From Ditylenchus dipsaci (lineage: Eukaryota; Nematoda; Chromadorea; Rhabditida; Anguinidae): a DNA stretch of 64,000 nt. The position numbers and the translations under genes are program-made. The notes beneath the pieces were generated by a model. It was not told the origin of the DNA. It saw nothing but the letters and a program-made list of their open reading frames with translations, and did not search any database. The DNA lies in contig SADC01001025.1 in the NCBI GenBank assembly GCA_004194705.1, positions 124,001 to 188,000 on the forward strand, read 5' to 3'. Below, one piece after another: positions 36,227-47,914 of the stretch. How positions within the stretch are numbered: the first letter of the stretch is position 1; every line of letters begins with the position of its first letter.

Positions 36227-37212
36227 TTAGAGCATTTTCAAATCTTCATTCATAGCTATTTTTAATAAAAAGCATGCAGTGTTTAATCAGTTCTTTTATG
36301 CTTCTGGCCATACAAAATTGCTATAAAAATGCATGAATACCGTTTCCTCTAATAAGCGCGCATGCGCGCTTATTTTTCGACCCCCGAAAATCTGAAAAAT
36401 TTTGGGTCAATCTCGAAATTCGGGTGCTCAACCAAAATTTAAAATTGAATCGGTAGAGCTCGTGGAAGTTAAGAAAATGCATTAAACGCTTTGGAGAAAA
36501 TTTCTCTGAGCTGAGATATGGGCTCTCAAAGTAGGGGGTGCGCGCTTATAGAGCATGCGCGCTTATTAGAGGAAATACGAGTATGGTGAAAATTAAAAAG
36601 TGGCTTACGTATACTTTCTAAGCATTTATAATGATGCATTTCACATATCTTTTTGCACTCTACATTTTGACAGATTTCCAACCAAGGATGTGGATCAAAA
36701 ATTTTCTTTTCCGTTGAATATCCAAGGTTTTGTTTCCTGCAAAGCACGCGCTTTATGTCTAAATTATTAGGTTTTTGCCCGTTGTGTATTTTATCCATGG
36801 CTTGGCAAATTCGATCATAATCACATTCATCAGTCCAAAAGAGGTGATTTTTTGTCTGAAATGTTAAAGAGTCTTTGAATTTTTGTTTCTTTTATATTTC
36901 TCTCAAGCTTATTTTTTTTACTCCTCTCATTTTCAAAGTTTGTTATTAGTTTTTCTTTTAATATTGTTTTCTATTTTTGTCTGTGTGCATCCCAGATTTA
37001 TTTGTTCAACAACCTATTTTTAAAATAAATAACATTTGTGAAATGTCCCGGATCAACCGTGAATTCAAAACCTTTTGTTTTCGATATTTTTTTCTGTCTA
37101 AGCTATTAAGCTCTATAAACCCAATAAATTTTTGTAACTGATTTGAAATATTTTGGACTAGCATGTAGCCCCAACCTTTTTTACTGTCCAATGAAGTATC
37201 AACTTGACCCAT
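36227..37212 (-). CDS. Small three-exon gene, function unknown
   Basis: Minus-strand exons 37072-37212, 36609-36855 and 36227-36255 join in phase to give about 138 residues: MGQVDTSLDSKKGWGYMLVQ, a basic segment (LDRKKYRKQK), HLFWTDECDYDRICQAMDKI, then a Cys/His-rich part (EICQNVECKKICEMHHYKC), ending PMNEDLKML-TAA. AATAAA (36216-36221) follows the stop closely. No family is recognised; the Cys/His spacing could bind zinc, but it matches no motif I can name. The ATG lies only about 55 nt beyond the poly-A signal of the original F-box gene on the same strand. The last intron holds a CCGTATTT-type MITE. The first donor (GTTTTG) is weak, so exon 1 could differ. Confidence 0.5.
36340..36579. repeat. 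CCGTATTT-type MITE within the small gene's intron
   Basis: TA then CCGTTTCCTCTAATAAGCGCG on the left; the inverse GCGCGCTTATTAGAGGAAATACG on the right encloses a further AAGCGCGCATGC palindrome. The same end word occurs at 52143, 58532 and 61603. Confidence 0.7.
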
Positions 37213-37266
37213 TGTGACATAGACATAGGCATATTTTTGGCACGCGATCGTTCACTAGGATCCTAG

Positions 37267-37527
37267 TTTATTTTTTGTGAAATAACTTTCAGAAAATCAT
37301 TTTACGACAGTCTATTATTTGCTAAGTTATGCAAATCATGCTGAGCGTTAGAAATTACAAAAGTAGGCTACATATTGATTAAATAAATACATAATTGCCG
37401 AGAAAAATTTTTTAGAAATTTGAAAATATTAACCCAAATATTAATTTTTAGTTTTTGCGCCTAACCACCCCAATCCTGGGCTACATGCCGTCGAAATTTT
37501 CAACAGAATTTGCTACAGCTAACATTC
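37267..37527 (-). other. Stranded original 3' end of the F-box gene
   Basis: Removing the TTAA element (37532-38824 plus one TTAA) joins the last F-box exon in frame to 37527-37483: it reads RMLAVANSVENFDGM then TAG, with AATAAA at 37267-37272. This is the old C-terminus and poly-A signal, now cut off by the insertion. Confidence 0.75.
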
Positions 37528-37531
37528 TTAA

Positions 37532-38824
37532 CATGAGAAAGGCGGACTGTAACTTTTGACTACCTGAGGGTTTTCAGACCTGCTGAGCACGATGATCGCG
37601 AAATCAGACCCATGAACTTGTGTGTAATGCCCTTAATTTCCCCAATTTTCAAAACGACTCTTTGAAAAATGGACAGTTTTTTCTTAAGACTGGTGAGCAG
37701 TGAAATTATCTGGCGCGGCATTTTCTTTTATGCTCATAAGAAAGCCCTTTGTCTGGGCTTTCTAATGGTATGTCGTTTGCCAACATATGAAACCATTGAA
37801 ATGGAACCACATATGAAACCAGATTAAACCCGAAATTTTCGAAAATCCAAGCCAAAACAATTTGACCTCAAAAACATATCAAAAACCACGGGCTTTTGGA
37901 CGAAAATTCAGGTGATTATGGCTTAGTTTCGTAATTTTCTTAAAGCTTTATCAGACGTAAAAAAAATAAAACATCACGTGATAGAGCATGAAAAACTGCA
38001 CCAGACACCACTATTAGATCAAATGTGTTACTGTGTTTTTCCTCTTTTTCAGAGGACTAAAGAAGTGGCCTGGCAGTCTAGTCATGGATGGACGATTCTG
38101 GCTCCATTTCAAGAGGCCTGAAATCGACACAATTTGTTTAAAATTCAAATACTGCAAGGATAAAAAGACTCGCCAAAGTCTTGGCTATCTTTTGATATAC
38201 AACTTGCGCGAAAATTCTGTTCAAAAATATTGATTCTAAGCTCAGTAAAATTATACCAGAATCGTCCATCCATGACCAGGCTGCCAGGCCATTTCTTCAG
38301 TCCTCTAAAAGAGGAAAAACACAGTAACACATTTGATCTAATAGTGGTGTCTGATGCAGTTTTTCATGCTCTATCACGTGATGTTTTTATTTTTTTTACG
38401 TCTGATAAAGCTTTAAGAAAATTACGAAACTAAGCCATAACCACCTGAATTTTCGTCCAAAAGCCCGTGGTTTTTGGTATGTTTTTGAGGTCAAATTGTT
38501 TTGGCTTGGATTTTCGAAAATTTCGGGTTTAATCTGGTTTCATATGTGGTTCCATTTCAATGGTTTCATATGTTGGCAAACGACATACCATTAGAAAGCC
38601 CAGGCAAAAGGGCTTTCTTATGAGCATGAAAGAAAATGCCGCGCCAGATAATTTCACTGCTCACCAGTCTTAAGAAAAACTGTCCATTTTTCAAAGAGTC
38701 GTTTTGAAAATTGGGGAAATTAAGGGCATTACACACAAGTTCATGGGTCTGATTTCGCGATCATCGTGCTCAGCAGGTCTGAAAACCCTCAGGTAGTCAA
38801 AAGTTACAGTCCGCCTTTCTCATG
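37532..38824. mobile_element. piggyBac-type fold-back element, TTAA duplication
   Basis: It is a 1293-bp inverted repeat with arms of about 570 bp, ends CATGAGAAAGGCGGACTGTA, flanked by TTAA on both sides (37528-37531 and 38825-38828), the hallmark target of piggyBac-type transposases. There is no coding capacity; the frames inside are mirror artefacts. Its right tip supplies the TGA that now ends the F-box gene. Confidence 0.88.
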
Positions 38825-39424
38825 TTAAGTAGACCTTGAGGGTTGTTGAACAGGCTCTTTGTTCAAGTAGTTCGGCTAGCAAGGTAGGAAAAGTGGAGCA
38901 ATTTCTGTGTTTACAGCCTATAAACAGGCAGGGTATCTCGGTGAAGAAAGCGAACAAGTCTTTGTTCGCGACTACATCACAGTCTACGAGTGTTAAGTCT
39001 AGGTAGTTAAGTTGTTGGCAGTGCTTGGAAATCAGTTGTAATATCTTAAATAGTGTGGATTACATAATGAAAGTTATTTATTTGACTTACCATTAAATCT
39101 ACCTCCTGCAATTCTAGTGATTTTAATTCAGATAGTGAATGAATAAAGATTCTAAAAAAGTACGAGCGTAATTCTGCCAGTCCATTAGAAAGTGTTGAAG
39201 TCTAAATCGAAATTTGAGATGTATGGGTTAAACATTTTTCATATTTCTAAATTTACGGTTTAAATATGTGAATGCGCTTAGCGAAAAACTCAAATTTTGG
39301 TAAACTATGCTCCGTAAAAGAAGTCGGCCCGTTTTGCAGTGGTCCTCCTGTTGTTCTTGTAAGTTGTGTTTGGGTGTAGGAAAAGCTAGAGTATGTTACA
39401 ACTGTCTCAAGCATGTTTCCCGAA
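38820..39424 (-). CDS. F-box gene exons 9-11: last repeats and element-made stop
   Basis: Exon 9 (39257-39424) encodes TSFTEHSLPKFEFFAKRIHI. Exon 10 (39091-39201), one base short, gives LQHFLMDWQNYARTFLESLF then SLSELKSLELQEVDLM. Exon 11 (38820-39044) gives ILQLISKHCQQLNYLDLTLV and ends STTLKVYLT-TGA. The final ACA-TGA is made of the duplicated TTAA and the first bases of the inserted element. Confidence 0.85.
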
Positions 39425-42400
39425 CTACAAAAAGGTAAGAAAAACACGTTGAAGATGTTCTAACAGACGCTGGCTTAGCCTGCGCCTAGGCCAAAACAAT
39501 AGTGGGGTCAAAAAATAAAACCAAGTCGAAAAGTGGAGTGGCTTGTGGCACTTTCCCCAATAGGACCATCTAAAAAAGTATCTCTTTAAATTTATCTCAA
39601 TTATTTGTGTCTATGGCCGCCTCAATTTTCCTTTTCCTAAACTTTGATTTTCTCAAGAAGGGAGGGGTGTCGGGGCGGGTGTCTTGGTAATTCGCCTAAT
39701 TTTTTTTTCGGTCAAGGGATGTTACCTCCTTTCGAGTGGCTTAGCCAAATATTCCTGACGGAAAGAGCACCAGACCATTTTACCTACATCGTTTTAAAAA
39801 AAATCTAACGGTGTGGGGGGGGGGTGTCGGACACGTGCCTCCCCTGCGCCGCCTGTCTACGACACTGCTCCCTTCCCAAATTGCTAGGCTGATAATGTGT
39901 GCAATGCAGGTGAAGCGTCGGAGATGATATTTTAAAAAGAGTCTAAGAAATGTTACGTTTTAATTTGAGCGATTGCTTCAAACATTTGTTCGTCATATCC
40001 AAATACATTGTACCAATCGCGTAAAACTAATGTTATTAATTGATTGCAGTTGGATGCAGCTACAATCACCAAATTAGAACAATCCACACTTCTATCTGCT
40101 TCTAATATTTTAAACTGGTCGGCAGATGTGTGAACCTGTGGCTGTGAAAGCGAATATGGCACTCCTGGATGCGAAAATACTCCAAATGTGTGCTTTGTTT
40201 TAGTAGTAGGTTTAGCCCTTCAGATGCATCTAGACCCTGCCAATGTTAGATTATGACCAAATTAATAGGTCTTTAGAAAAAATTTAAAGTTAAATTTATT
40301 GACAACCAGATATTTGTAATATTTTAATAATTTTTGTAGTAGTTATCGCGGGAAATTTGTCACTTTTTGCCACGAGCAAAATCAGGCCAAACTAGTTCAC
40401 ATGGCTCTGTATCAGGGATGGGATTGAAAATTTACAAAAAATACAATTTGACTGCTTTTGGGAAAAATGTCCTTTTATCCCGTGCTGATTGCCATTTCCG
40501 AGCGAAAAAAAAAAGATTTTCGGTCATGAAAAAAATACAAAATTTTTTAAAGAGTAACTGGGGGACAAAAAGTCCTTGGCGGACTTTTAAGCCGTAAGAA
40601 TCGGAAAAACTTGGATTTCGGCCATTTTTTCAAGCACTTTTTTCCAAAAAACCATGTCTTACCATTTATTAACACTAACCATTTCTTAACACTCTGATTT
40701 GAAAAAATAATTCGGTAACACTGGTTATGTAGCTTTTGAGCTGTGCTACAAGATGACGATAAGATGTTTTTGTGACGCTTCAAATTCAATATAAAATTTG
40801 ATCACTGTAAGTGATGAAAACACTTGTCAACTTCCTAAAATAATCTCACAGGTATTTGGAGTTGACTGGTGACTTATCCAAGATAATGAAGCTAAGTTCA
40901 ATATGCCATTTGAAAGAGTAGATGCAAGTGTCTCCGGCCGGAGATTCAACCGCTATTAAAGTAAAAATCTGTTTTATTGTTGTGCTTTTTATTTTTTTTA
41001 TTTTATTTAAATTTCAAGTGCTACTTCCCCTTTATGGGTATCTAAGACCCCTTTCCTTAAAACACTACCAAACTTTTAGAAACCCTGGCCTAGACAAAAG
41101 TTGTGCACGCTCAAAAGTTGTTTACAACTTTCCAGCTCCAATTGCCAGATGTGGATTGGATCATTGCCCCTTATCAAAAGAAATAATAATTTTGTACCAG
41201 CATATGCCCAGAACCCATTGTCCCTGTATTGCCTATCCTCCAACTTTATGAATAGAATTCCAAAGTAGTGCACAGTTACTAAGCTCAGCACCCTTACCCC
41301 TTTGTTTACTTATATAATTTGGAGGCAAACTGTGCACTCATCTTTTCAGTAGAAAATAACCAGCAAGGAAAGGGCATTTTTTTGCTTAAAATAAAAGGCC
41401 ACGCTTTGACTAGAGGGGTTGTTGTTGTTTGGTTGGATTAAGAAGGCAGTGACCTTTTCCCTATATTTTTCGGCTGAGTTTATTCTAAGTCCAGTGTGGA
41501 AAAAAATTACCCTTTTCTGCTAATCCTTACCCTACTGATACCTTATTAGTTTTACCTTGCTCTTTGGTGTATTGCCTTCTTTTTGACTAAATTTCGTACA
41601 GCTGAAATTTAGGGTTTTTTTTACCCAGTGCAACCCATAAGCACCCGGTTTTTTCCCTACTTTTTAGCCTAAATAACCCGGTTTTTCCCCCTTTTTTTCC
41701 TTTAATCTTTTTTCTCTCCTTTTTATTCTGTGTCGGTGACTTCAATTTCTTTTTATTGTGTCAAATATTTAATCCTTTTTTCTTGTCAGGAACATTTTTA
41801 ATTTTTTTTGTAAGCCATTTAAAAAACTTTTATAACTTGCTTTTGTTTTCAATAAAGTACTATCCTTGGCTTTTGCTTGTAAGAAATACATTATTTAAAT
41901 CGGTAATCTACCACAGCAAGGCTAAACCCCTGTATATTTGGATTTTTTGACATGCAATATTTGTATTTCAAAAAGTGAGCTTAAAAGTTTGCCAAGGAAT
42001 TTTTGTCCACCAGTTACAATTCCCATTCTTCCCCTATATCGACTTACAACAATAATTACCAATATTTAAAAAATTTCAAAATTTGAGAATTGCTGTGTGA
42101 CAAAAATGGCAAATAGTGAAAAATTTTCGGTTGCTGATTTTTCGCCAAATTGTTTTGACTGAGAATTTATTGCCACCACTTGCTTTAAAAAAATTGGAGA
42201 AAATTAGTTTTTAAATTATTAAAAAAAATTAAAGGCCACTTACAACTCCAGAAACAGCCAGAGAACTGAGATGAGGGAAAATAATTGAGATAAATTCTAA
42301 TTGGTCATTGCTTGGTCTTATCCATCCAAATTAAGGTGAACCAGTTGCTTGAAGCTTTTAAGAGAAGGCATGATATGGTCGAAAAATGTTGACTCTGGGT

Positions 42401-45400
42401 TGAACAGAGCTGAATGGCTGAGACGATCGAAGTTGAGCTCCTTTATGAACTTGTCACATCTTTTAAAAAGATAGGTCAACTACAAAATATATCTGTTTTG
42501 AAGCTGAATTTAATAATGGTTTACTTTGTCTATGGAGATGTGAAATCTGACACGTGTGTTGCAAACCCCATAAAGATGATTTTCAATAAAGCTCCTAGCC
42601 AGCTTAGAATCCTAAATAATATAAGGAAAAATATTATCTAGAAACTGTCGTGCGATATTTTTTATATTAGGGAAAATGACGCACGACATATTCCCTAATA
42701 AAAGACTTTTTCTCAACATTCAAATTTGCACCGGATTCTGCACCAGCGCCACATTCAGACTACAAGTCGATCGGCACTTATTTAGTCGGGGGCGCATTTT
42801 CCACTAATGTGTAAATCATGTTTAAATGACTCCTAAGTGATTTTTATATGCTTAAAACGATCAAAAAAGTTATTTCCTGACATTTTCCGACACAAAAAAT
42901 GGATTTTTTTAAAAAAAAAAAGTTCTGACCGAAATTCAACTTTTTGCCTTGGTTCCCTAAGCAATCCAACCTGAAAGGCTACCTGGATACCCTAAAAAGA
43001 TGGAATTTGAACATAGTTTTGTTAACTGGGCCTACCGCATAAAGAAACTCTGGTATGCATACATTTTTATGCATCCAGAGTTACTTTCGAGTGATTTGTG
43101 TCTCAGGTATGTGTGTGTCCGCATCTCAACTCCAAGCAACCAAGCCCCCTGGGCCCGCGAAGGGGGCGCAGGGGGCTTGGTTGGTTAGAGCTCGCGCACT
43201 CACTTTCCTTAGACATGATTCCGAGCAAGTCTCTTGATTTAAAATGCATAAAGAAATTCTTTTTGCCCAGCTCCAGTGACCAAAATGGGGTAGAATACCT
43301 TAATACAAAGTAATTCACCTTGGTCCCCCAAGGCAAAAAGTCACATTTTGGTCAAAAAATTTTTTTCAAAAAAATCCTTTTTTTGTGTGGAAAAATGTCA
43401 GAAAATAACTTTTTTATCGTTTTAAGCATATAAAAATCACTTAGAAGTCACTTAAACATGATTTACAAATTAGTGAAAAATGCGCCGCCTCTCCCCCCCG
43501 CATATATCGAATACCCTAAAATGACCATCAATTTTCGAGTGATTAAAGTCAAATTTAAAACAAAATTTAATTTTTAGATCAGAAACTGTTTACCGATGTT
43601 TCTTTTCATATTTAGAGCACAGAAAACTAGTTTAAGACGTCTTTCTCGGTCACTTTTTGAAAAAAATAGGAGGTGGAGCGTAAACAGCAATGATACCCGA
43701 AATTGAAACCCTTATGATTTTTCGCACCCGACTAAAGAATCAGAACTGATGGAAAAACCTTGGAAAATTGAAGTAAAAAATATTGATATTAGACAGGAAC
43801 GAACTTTTCGGGGTGTTTATTTTTTGTCAATATTGAAAAAAATTAGTCTTAAAATAGAAATAGCATTATTTAGGGCCAATCAGCCGAAACTAGGGTCTCA
43901 TTTGACTAGGGTTGTCGAGTGGGAATATTGATGTTAAGATGGGAAATTTTATACGTTTGTTTCAATAACAATAGCTTAGGATATCGGCTTTTCGATGATA
44001 CTAAGATCGCATACAGTTTATATAAAAATCACGGATATTTATGCAAAAGTACATTCGATCCAAAAAGACCGAAAGACTGAATTTTAATGTCGGTGTCATT
44101 GGACAGCCAATATCCTAAGCAATCTTTTATTGCAACAAACGTATTGAATTTCCCATCTAAACAGAGACAAAAAAAATTAGGCCTGTTTCATTCCCACTTA
44201 ACAACCTTAGTCACATAGGATCCCAGTCTAATGGGCTGTACACAATGAATCCGTATCCGTGTCCGTAAACGCGGGCCGTAAAACGGTCCGTGTATTTCCA
44301 TACAATGGGCCGTATCCGCGTCCGTAAAACGGTCCGTGTTGCGGCCTGTTTTACGGACCACAACACGGATAGTTAATTTTTGACCTGTTTTTTCCTAAAA
44401 TCGAGATTTGTAATAATATAGAATACATTATTATGCCGTAAACCAACAAAAAACGTAATATTTTTCGTCGGAAATCCCTAGCCCAGATCGCTTCAATGAA
44501 GGGGCCCTGTAGGCTCATTTTGGTTCCTTTTTATTTTTTCATTCTCAATTTGGTTTTTTCTACGTAAAATGTCTTTCCTGACATAGTGCTTTTAAATTAT
44601 AGCCCTATTGAGTGGTAGCAAATGAAAAAGTTCAATTGGTCCGTGACATAAAATGCCGAGATGCCTTAGGGACTATTGGCTCTGAACTTAATGAAGAAGT
44701 ACGGTAGGGGTAAGCCTAAAACCCGGTGCCCAGTGTCCGTCTCGGTAGCAAGAACATTAAAACATTTAGGGTGCGTTTTTTTTGCCCCCTCACTCGGTAA
44801 TGGCTATTTTCTTTTAATTTTTGAAATTTAGCTAAGATTGGGTTGCAAAATAAAGTACTGATCAAGTCACTGTGGGTTTGAAAATTTTAATAAAGATGAG
44901 TGGAGATGCACGCTGGAACAGCACCAGGCTGGCGTTTGCCGAACACGACAATGTGGCGGATGCGGCATTGGACCGAGTAGCTCAGATTTCATAACCCAAA
45001 ATCGCGTCTCATCAAGTTTTGAGACCGTTTTAAGCCGAGAAACATGATAGAAAAAATTATTTAGGGGGTGCTCGATTATTTTTGACCAAAAAATGTTGAC
45101 CTAAAATCGACTTTTTGCCTCAGGTTACCAAGGTAAACCACCCTAGAAGGGTACCTAGTGACTATAATCAGGAAGAATTTGTAGATAGTTTTGTTAATTG
45201 GGGACTACCGCATGAAGCAAACCCAGCTATAGTGACCAAAACGAAGAAGAACACCGATATGTAAATAAAAATAAAGTATCCAGCTCCCTCCGGTACTATT
45301 TTCCTGTGTCCTCAGGCGAAAAGTCCATTTGCGGTAAAATTTTTTGTTGGCCGAAAATGTAAGAGCACTCGTTTAAAACATGTTTTTTTATTGTTTGAAA

Positions 45401-46395
45401 GGCTTAAAACTCTCTTAGAAGTTAGGAAAACGCAATTTTGGCTTGTGCCATCTCAGCTACTCCTGCCCGAAAATCACGGACCGTACGAAAAACACGGTCC
45501 GTGTTGAAAAATTATCGACTCTGCATTCTGTGTTTTCACGATTCTTTTTCCGGTGTTTTTTTACAGAAATGCTGCTCATAAATTTGGGCGTTCGATTGAA
45601 CTGAAAACGACATGCAAAAAAATAAATTTACCTGCTAACTAAAAAAATCGGCCCAAAAATATTGACAGACCGTATCACGGTCCGTGTTCACGGACCGTGA
45701 TACGGCCCATTGTGGGTGGCAATCCGTTCCGTTTCACGGACCGTTTCACGGCGCGGTTTACGGACACCGACACGGTCCATTGTGGGCGAAAACACGGTCC
45801 GTATTACGGAAGCGGACAAGGATACGGATGCATTGTGGGCATCCTATAAATAATGTCTTTGTGAGTCTATTTCTAATTTTGGTCTGACTTTTCGGTTTTG
45901 TCGTATGCTAAAAATCTACATGCAAGTAGCGATGTATATAAAAATAAATAATAAATGAGTAAATAATTTAATCTAAAGTAAAATTTAACTACCTTTGATA
46001 TAACATCCTTTTTGACACTATAAAATTCACTAAAAGATATTTCTCGAAAGTTCGACCAGCATTTTGGGTTCATAGCTACTTTTTTCCAACGCTTACACAC
46101 TAGTTCTGCATTGAGACGGTCCAAGAAAGATATATTTTGAAATATTATCGCCTAAATTTGTTCTTTATTACATTTTAGCTAAACATAACGAAAATCTACT
46201 AATTCATCATTGGCTAGTCGATTTATGTAGTCTTTCATACATAGAGAACTTGAAGTTGAAGCAAGTGCACCACACACACTGCTAGTGCGTTTGTATTTCT
46301 TAACATAGACCAGTTGTTATTTTATTGATTTTTCAGCCTACCTTTGGAATATCAGCAGAAATGACTTTTTGTGAATTTCTTTTGCGTTTACCCAT
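38820..46395 (-). CDS. F-box / leucine-rich-repeat protein (FBXL-like), 11 exons
   Basis: Minus-strand exons: 46342-46395, 45993-46151, 42525-42611, 42244-42479, 41084-41243, 40850-40952, 40663-40804, 39957-40164, 39257-39424, 39091-39201, 38820-39044. All junction phases agree, allowing one missing base in exons 4, 7 and 10. The product is about 560 residues: a short basic N-terminus, an F-box, then irregular leucine-rich repeats. F-box proteins dock on Skp1 in SCF ubiquitin ligases and use the repeats to choose substrates. The substrate cannot be inferred. Introns of 45-55 nt alternate with large ones; the 3.4-kb intron 2 holds two transposable elements. The end of the gene has been replaced by the TTAA element. 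Confidence 0.85.
39957..41243 (-). CDS. F-box gene exons 5-8: middle repeats
   Basis: Exon 5 (41084-41243) gives LLIRGNDPIHIWQLELESCK. Exon 6 (40850-40952) gives VESPAGDTCIYSFKWHIELS and FIILDKSPVNSKYL. Exon 7 (40663-40804), one base short in an A-run, gives FILNLKRHKNILSSSCSTAQ. Exon 8 (39957-40164) gives SADQFKILEADRSVDCSNLV and NQLITLVLRDWYNVFGYDEQ. Boundaries were chosen by phase. Exons 5 and 7 are the least certain. Confidence 0.7.
42244..42611 (-). CDS. F-box gene exons 3-4: first leucine-rich repeats
   Basis: Exon 3 (42525-42611) encodes LARSFIENHLYGVCNTRVRF and HISIDK. After a 45-nt intron, exon 4 (42244-42479) gives LTYLFKRCDKFIKELNFDRL and LKSFKQLVHLNLDG, breaks at TAA near 42320, and resumes in the next frame as RPSNDQLEFISIIFPHLSSL. 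One base is missing (236 present, 237 needed). The opposite strand has an open frame here (42414-42641), which is only the shadow. Confidence 0.82.
42785..43490. repeat. Family A fold-back copy in F-box intron 2
   Basis: The outer arms pair (GCGCATTTTTCACTAA, AAATCATGTTTAA, AAAATCACTTA). The core hairpin CAAGCCCCCTG / GCAGGGGGCTTGG has a GCGAAGGGGGC loop, flanked by AGGTATGTGTGTG and TTTCCTTAGACATGA. Confidence 0.75.
43491..44236. other. F-box intron 2, remaining sequence
   Basis: A weak fold-back spans 43900-44230 (GATATCGGCTT-type and CCCATCTTAACA-type arms). No coding signal. Confidence 0.4.
44237..45850. mobile_element. Non-autonomous element with CCGTGTCCG subterminal array
   Basis: Left end ACACAATGAATCCGTATCC and right end, inverted, CCACAATGCATCCGTATCC. 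Both sides are rich in ACGGTCCGTG words (44255-44365 and 45480-45835). Inside is a short plus-strand frame at 44896 with ARWNSTRLAF, reminiscent of the RWNS motif of hAT transposases, and a copy of the family A outer arm (45105-45150). Confidence 0.65.
45993..46395 (-). CDS. F-box gene exons 1-2: start and F-box
   Basis: Exon 1 (46342-46395) encodes MGKRKRNSQKVISADIPK. Exon 2 (45993-46151) continues AIIFQNISFLDRLNAELVCK and RWKKVAMNPKCW, the F-box core (IP...I..FLD...VCKRW.....P.CW). Only about three residues are missing from the usual loop between the two helices. The intron between them is 190 nt; the donor at 45992 is GTAGTT. Confidence 0.85.
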
Positions 46396-47039
46396 TTCTA
46401 AAGTTATTGAATTGTTATAACACACTCTTTCTGTGAAATATTTAATTCAAAAGTAACGAAATGCCATAAAAAAGCGTTGTAATTACAGGCGCAAAGCATT
46501 ACAAAAGTTGATTACCTATCCGAATAAGTATCATAGTTGAAAAAATCAGGATTAAACGGTTTTAGGATGAAATTTTACTTCCTACCCCTATACAGTCAAA
46601 CTTCTCTATAAGCTACACCTCGGGACTGATCCTAGATGTAGCTTATATTATAGAGAGCTTATGGAGAGGTGTAGCTTATGCTGACGAAATTGATGACTTA
46701 AAGCAACAAAATGTGATGGCAAGATATCCGTTTTAGGACAAAACGAAATTTGTCTAAAAACTTTTGAGAGGGGGGCTCTATTGGAAAGGGAGGCTTTATT
46801 TTTTGTTCACCCTCTGGAAAAGGGCTTTATTAGGAAGGAGGGCTCTATTGGAGAGGGGGGCTCTATTAGAGCATCTACGGTACATATGAAAATTTCTGTC
46901 AGGACAAAAATGTCTCAGCGTAGCAATCTACATATAGTATTTGGACTACCGTCGGTCACACTTTTGAATTCCCGCAAAATATTTTTTCCTATTTTGGCCT
47001 TTTTACCCTGATTTTTCCGTACTTATGCCAAATATCTTT
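46396..47039. other. Intergenic, with CAGTC-type MITE
   Basis: Upstream of the F-box ATG, 46396-46590 is plain AT-rich and would hold its promoter; no motif is distinctive. 46593-46690 starts TA-CAGTCAAACTTCTCTATAA and folds on itself (GTGTAGCTTAT words). Confidence 0.45.
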
Positions 47040-47770
47040 CGGGACCCTAAAATTCAACATCTCAGGACTCTTTTAAGAACGAAAACCATGAAATTGAGGT
47101 TGCTTTAAAAAAAGTTTTTAAGTCCCTCCAAATTGGAGATGGTGTATTCTTGACTGGATATTGGGTGGATTTTCGTGTTCAAGACCGATTTTCGGTCAGT
47201 TTTTGCAATCTTTTAGATATATTTCCGGAACCATAAAATTTAACATCTTAGCTGTCTGTTAAGCACATAACCAGATAAATGAGGTGGGTTTTAAAAAAGT
47301 TTTTAAGTCCCTCCAAATTGGAGATGGTGTATTGTTCCCTGGATATTGGGTGGATTTCCGTGTTCAATACCAATTTTCGGCCAGTTTTTGCAATCTTTTG
47401 TCCGATATCTTTTCGGAACCCTCAAATTCATTATCTTAGCTGTCTTTTAAGCACATAACCGGGAAAAATGAGGTGGCTTAAAAAAAGTTTTTAGGACCCT
47501 CCAAATCGAATTGATGGATTTTAGCCTGGATTTTTGGTGGATGTTTGTGTTTTAGCCAAATTTTCTGCCATTTTTTGCAAATTAATGTTGGATATCTCTG
47601 CGGAAACCTTAATTATAACATCTTGGATTTGTTTTAAGCTCAAACACGTATAGTTCAAATTGCTTCTAAAAAAAATTCTCGCCCTCCAAATTGGTCATGG
47701 TGGATTTCAGCCTGGATTTAAGGTGGATTTAGCCTGGATTTAAGGGGAATTTTCGTATTCAAGCCGACTT
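47040..47770. repeat. Tandem repeat, about 186-bp unit, four copies
   Basis: The unit starts GTTTTTAAGTCCCTCCAAATT and returns at 47114, 47299, 47487 and about 47674 (spacings 185, 188, 187). Similarity decays from left to right. A single inverted relic of the unit lies at 7440-7515. Confidence 0.8.
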
Positions 47771-47914
47771 TTCTGCTAGGTAGGGTAGATAAATGGCCAG
47801 TTAAGGTGGATAGGTTGCGAGATAGTTTAGTTAAGTTTTCAGGTGGAATCTCTACAGTCAAACTTTGATATAATGTACACCCTGGGGACCAGGTCAGGTG
47901 TACGTTATAGCAGG

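Noticed and set aside
37532..38824. Paired frames (CFSSFRGLKKWPGSLVMDGRF) on both strands
   Set aside because: The same sequence read from both arms of the inverted repeat.
42414..42641. Plus-strand frame MAETIEVELLYEL...
   Set aside because: Antisense shadow of F-box exons 3-4, whose minus-strand phases and leucine-rich pattern fit better.
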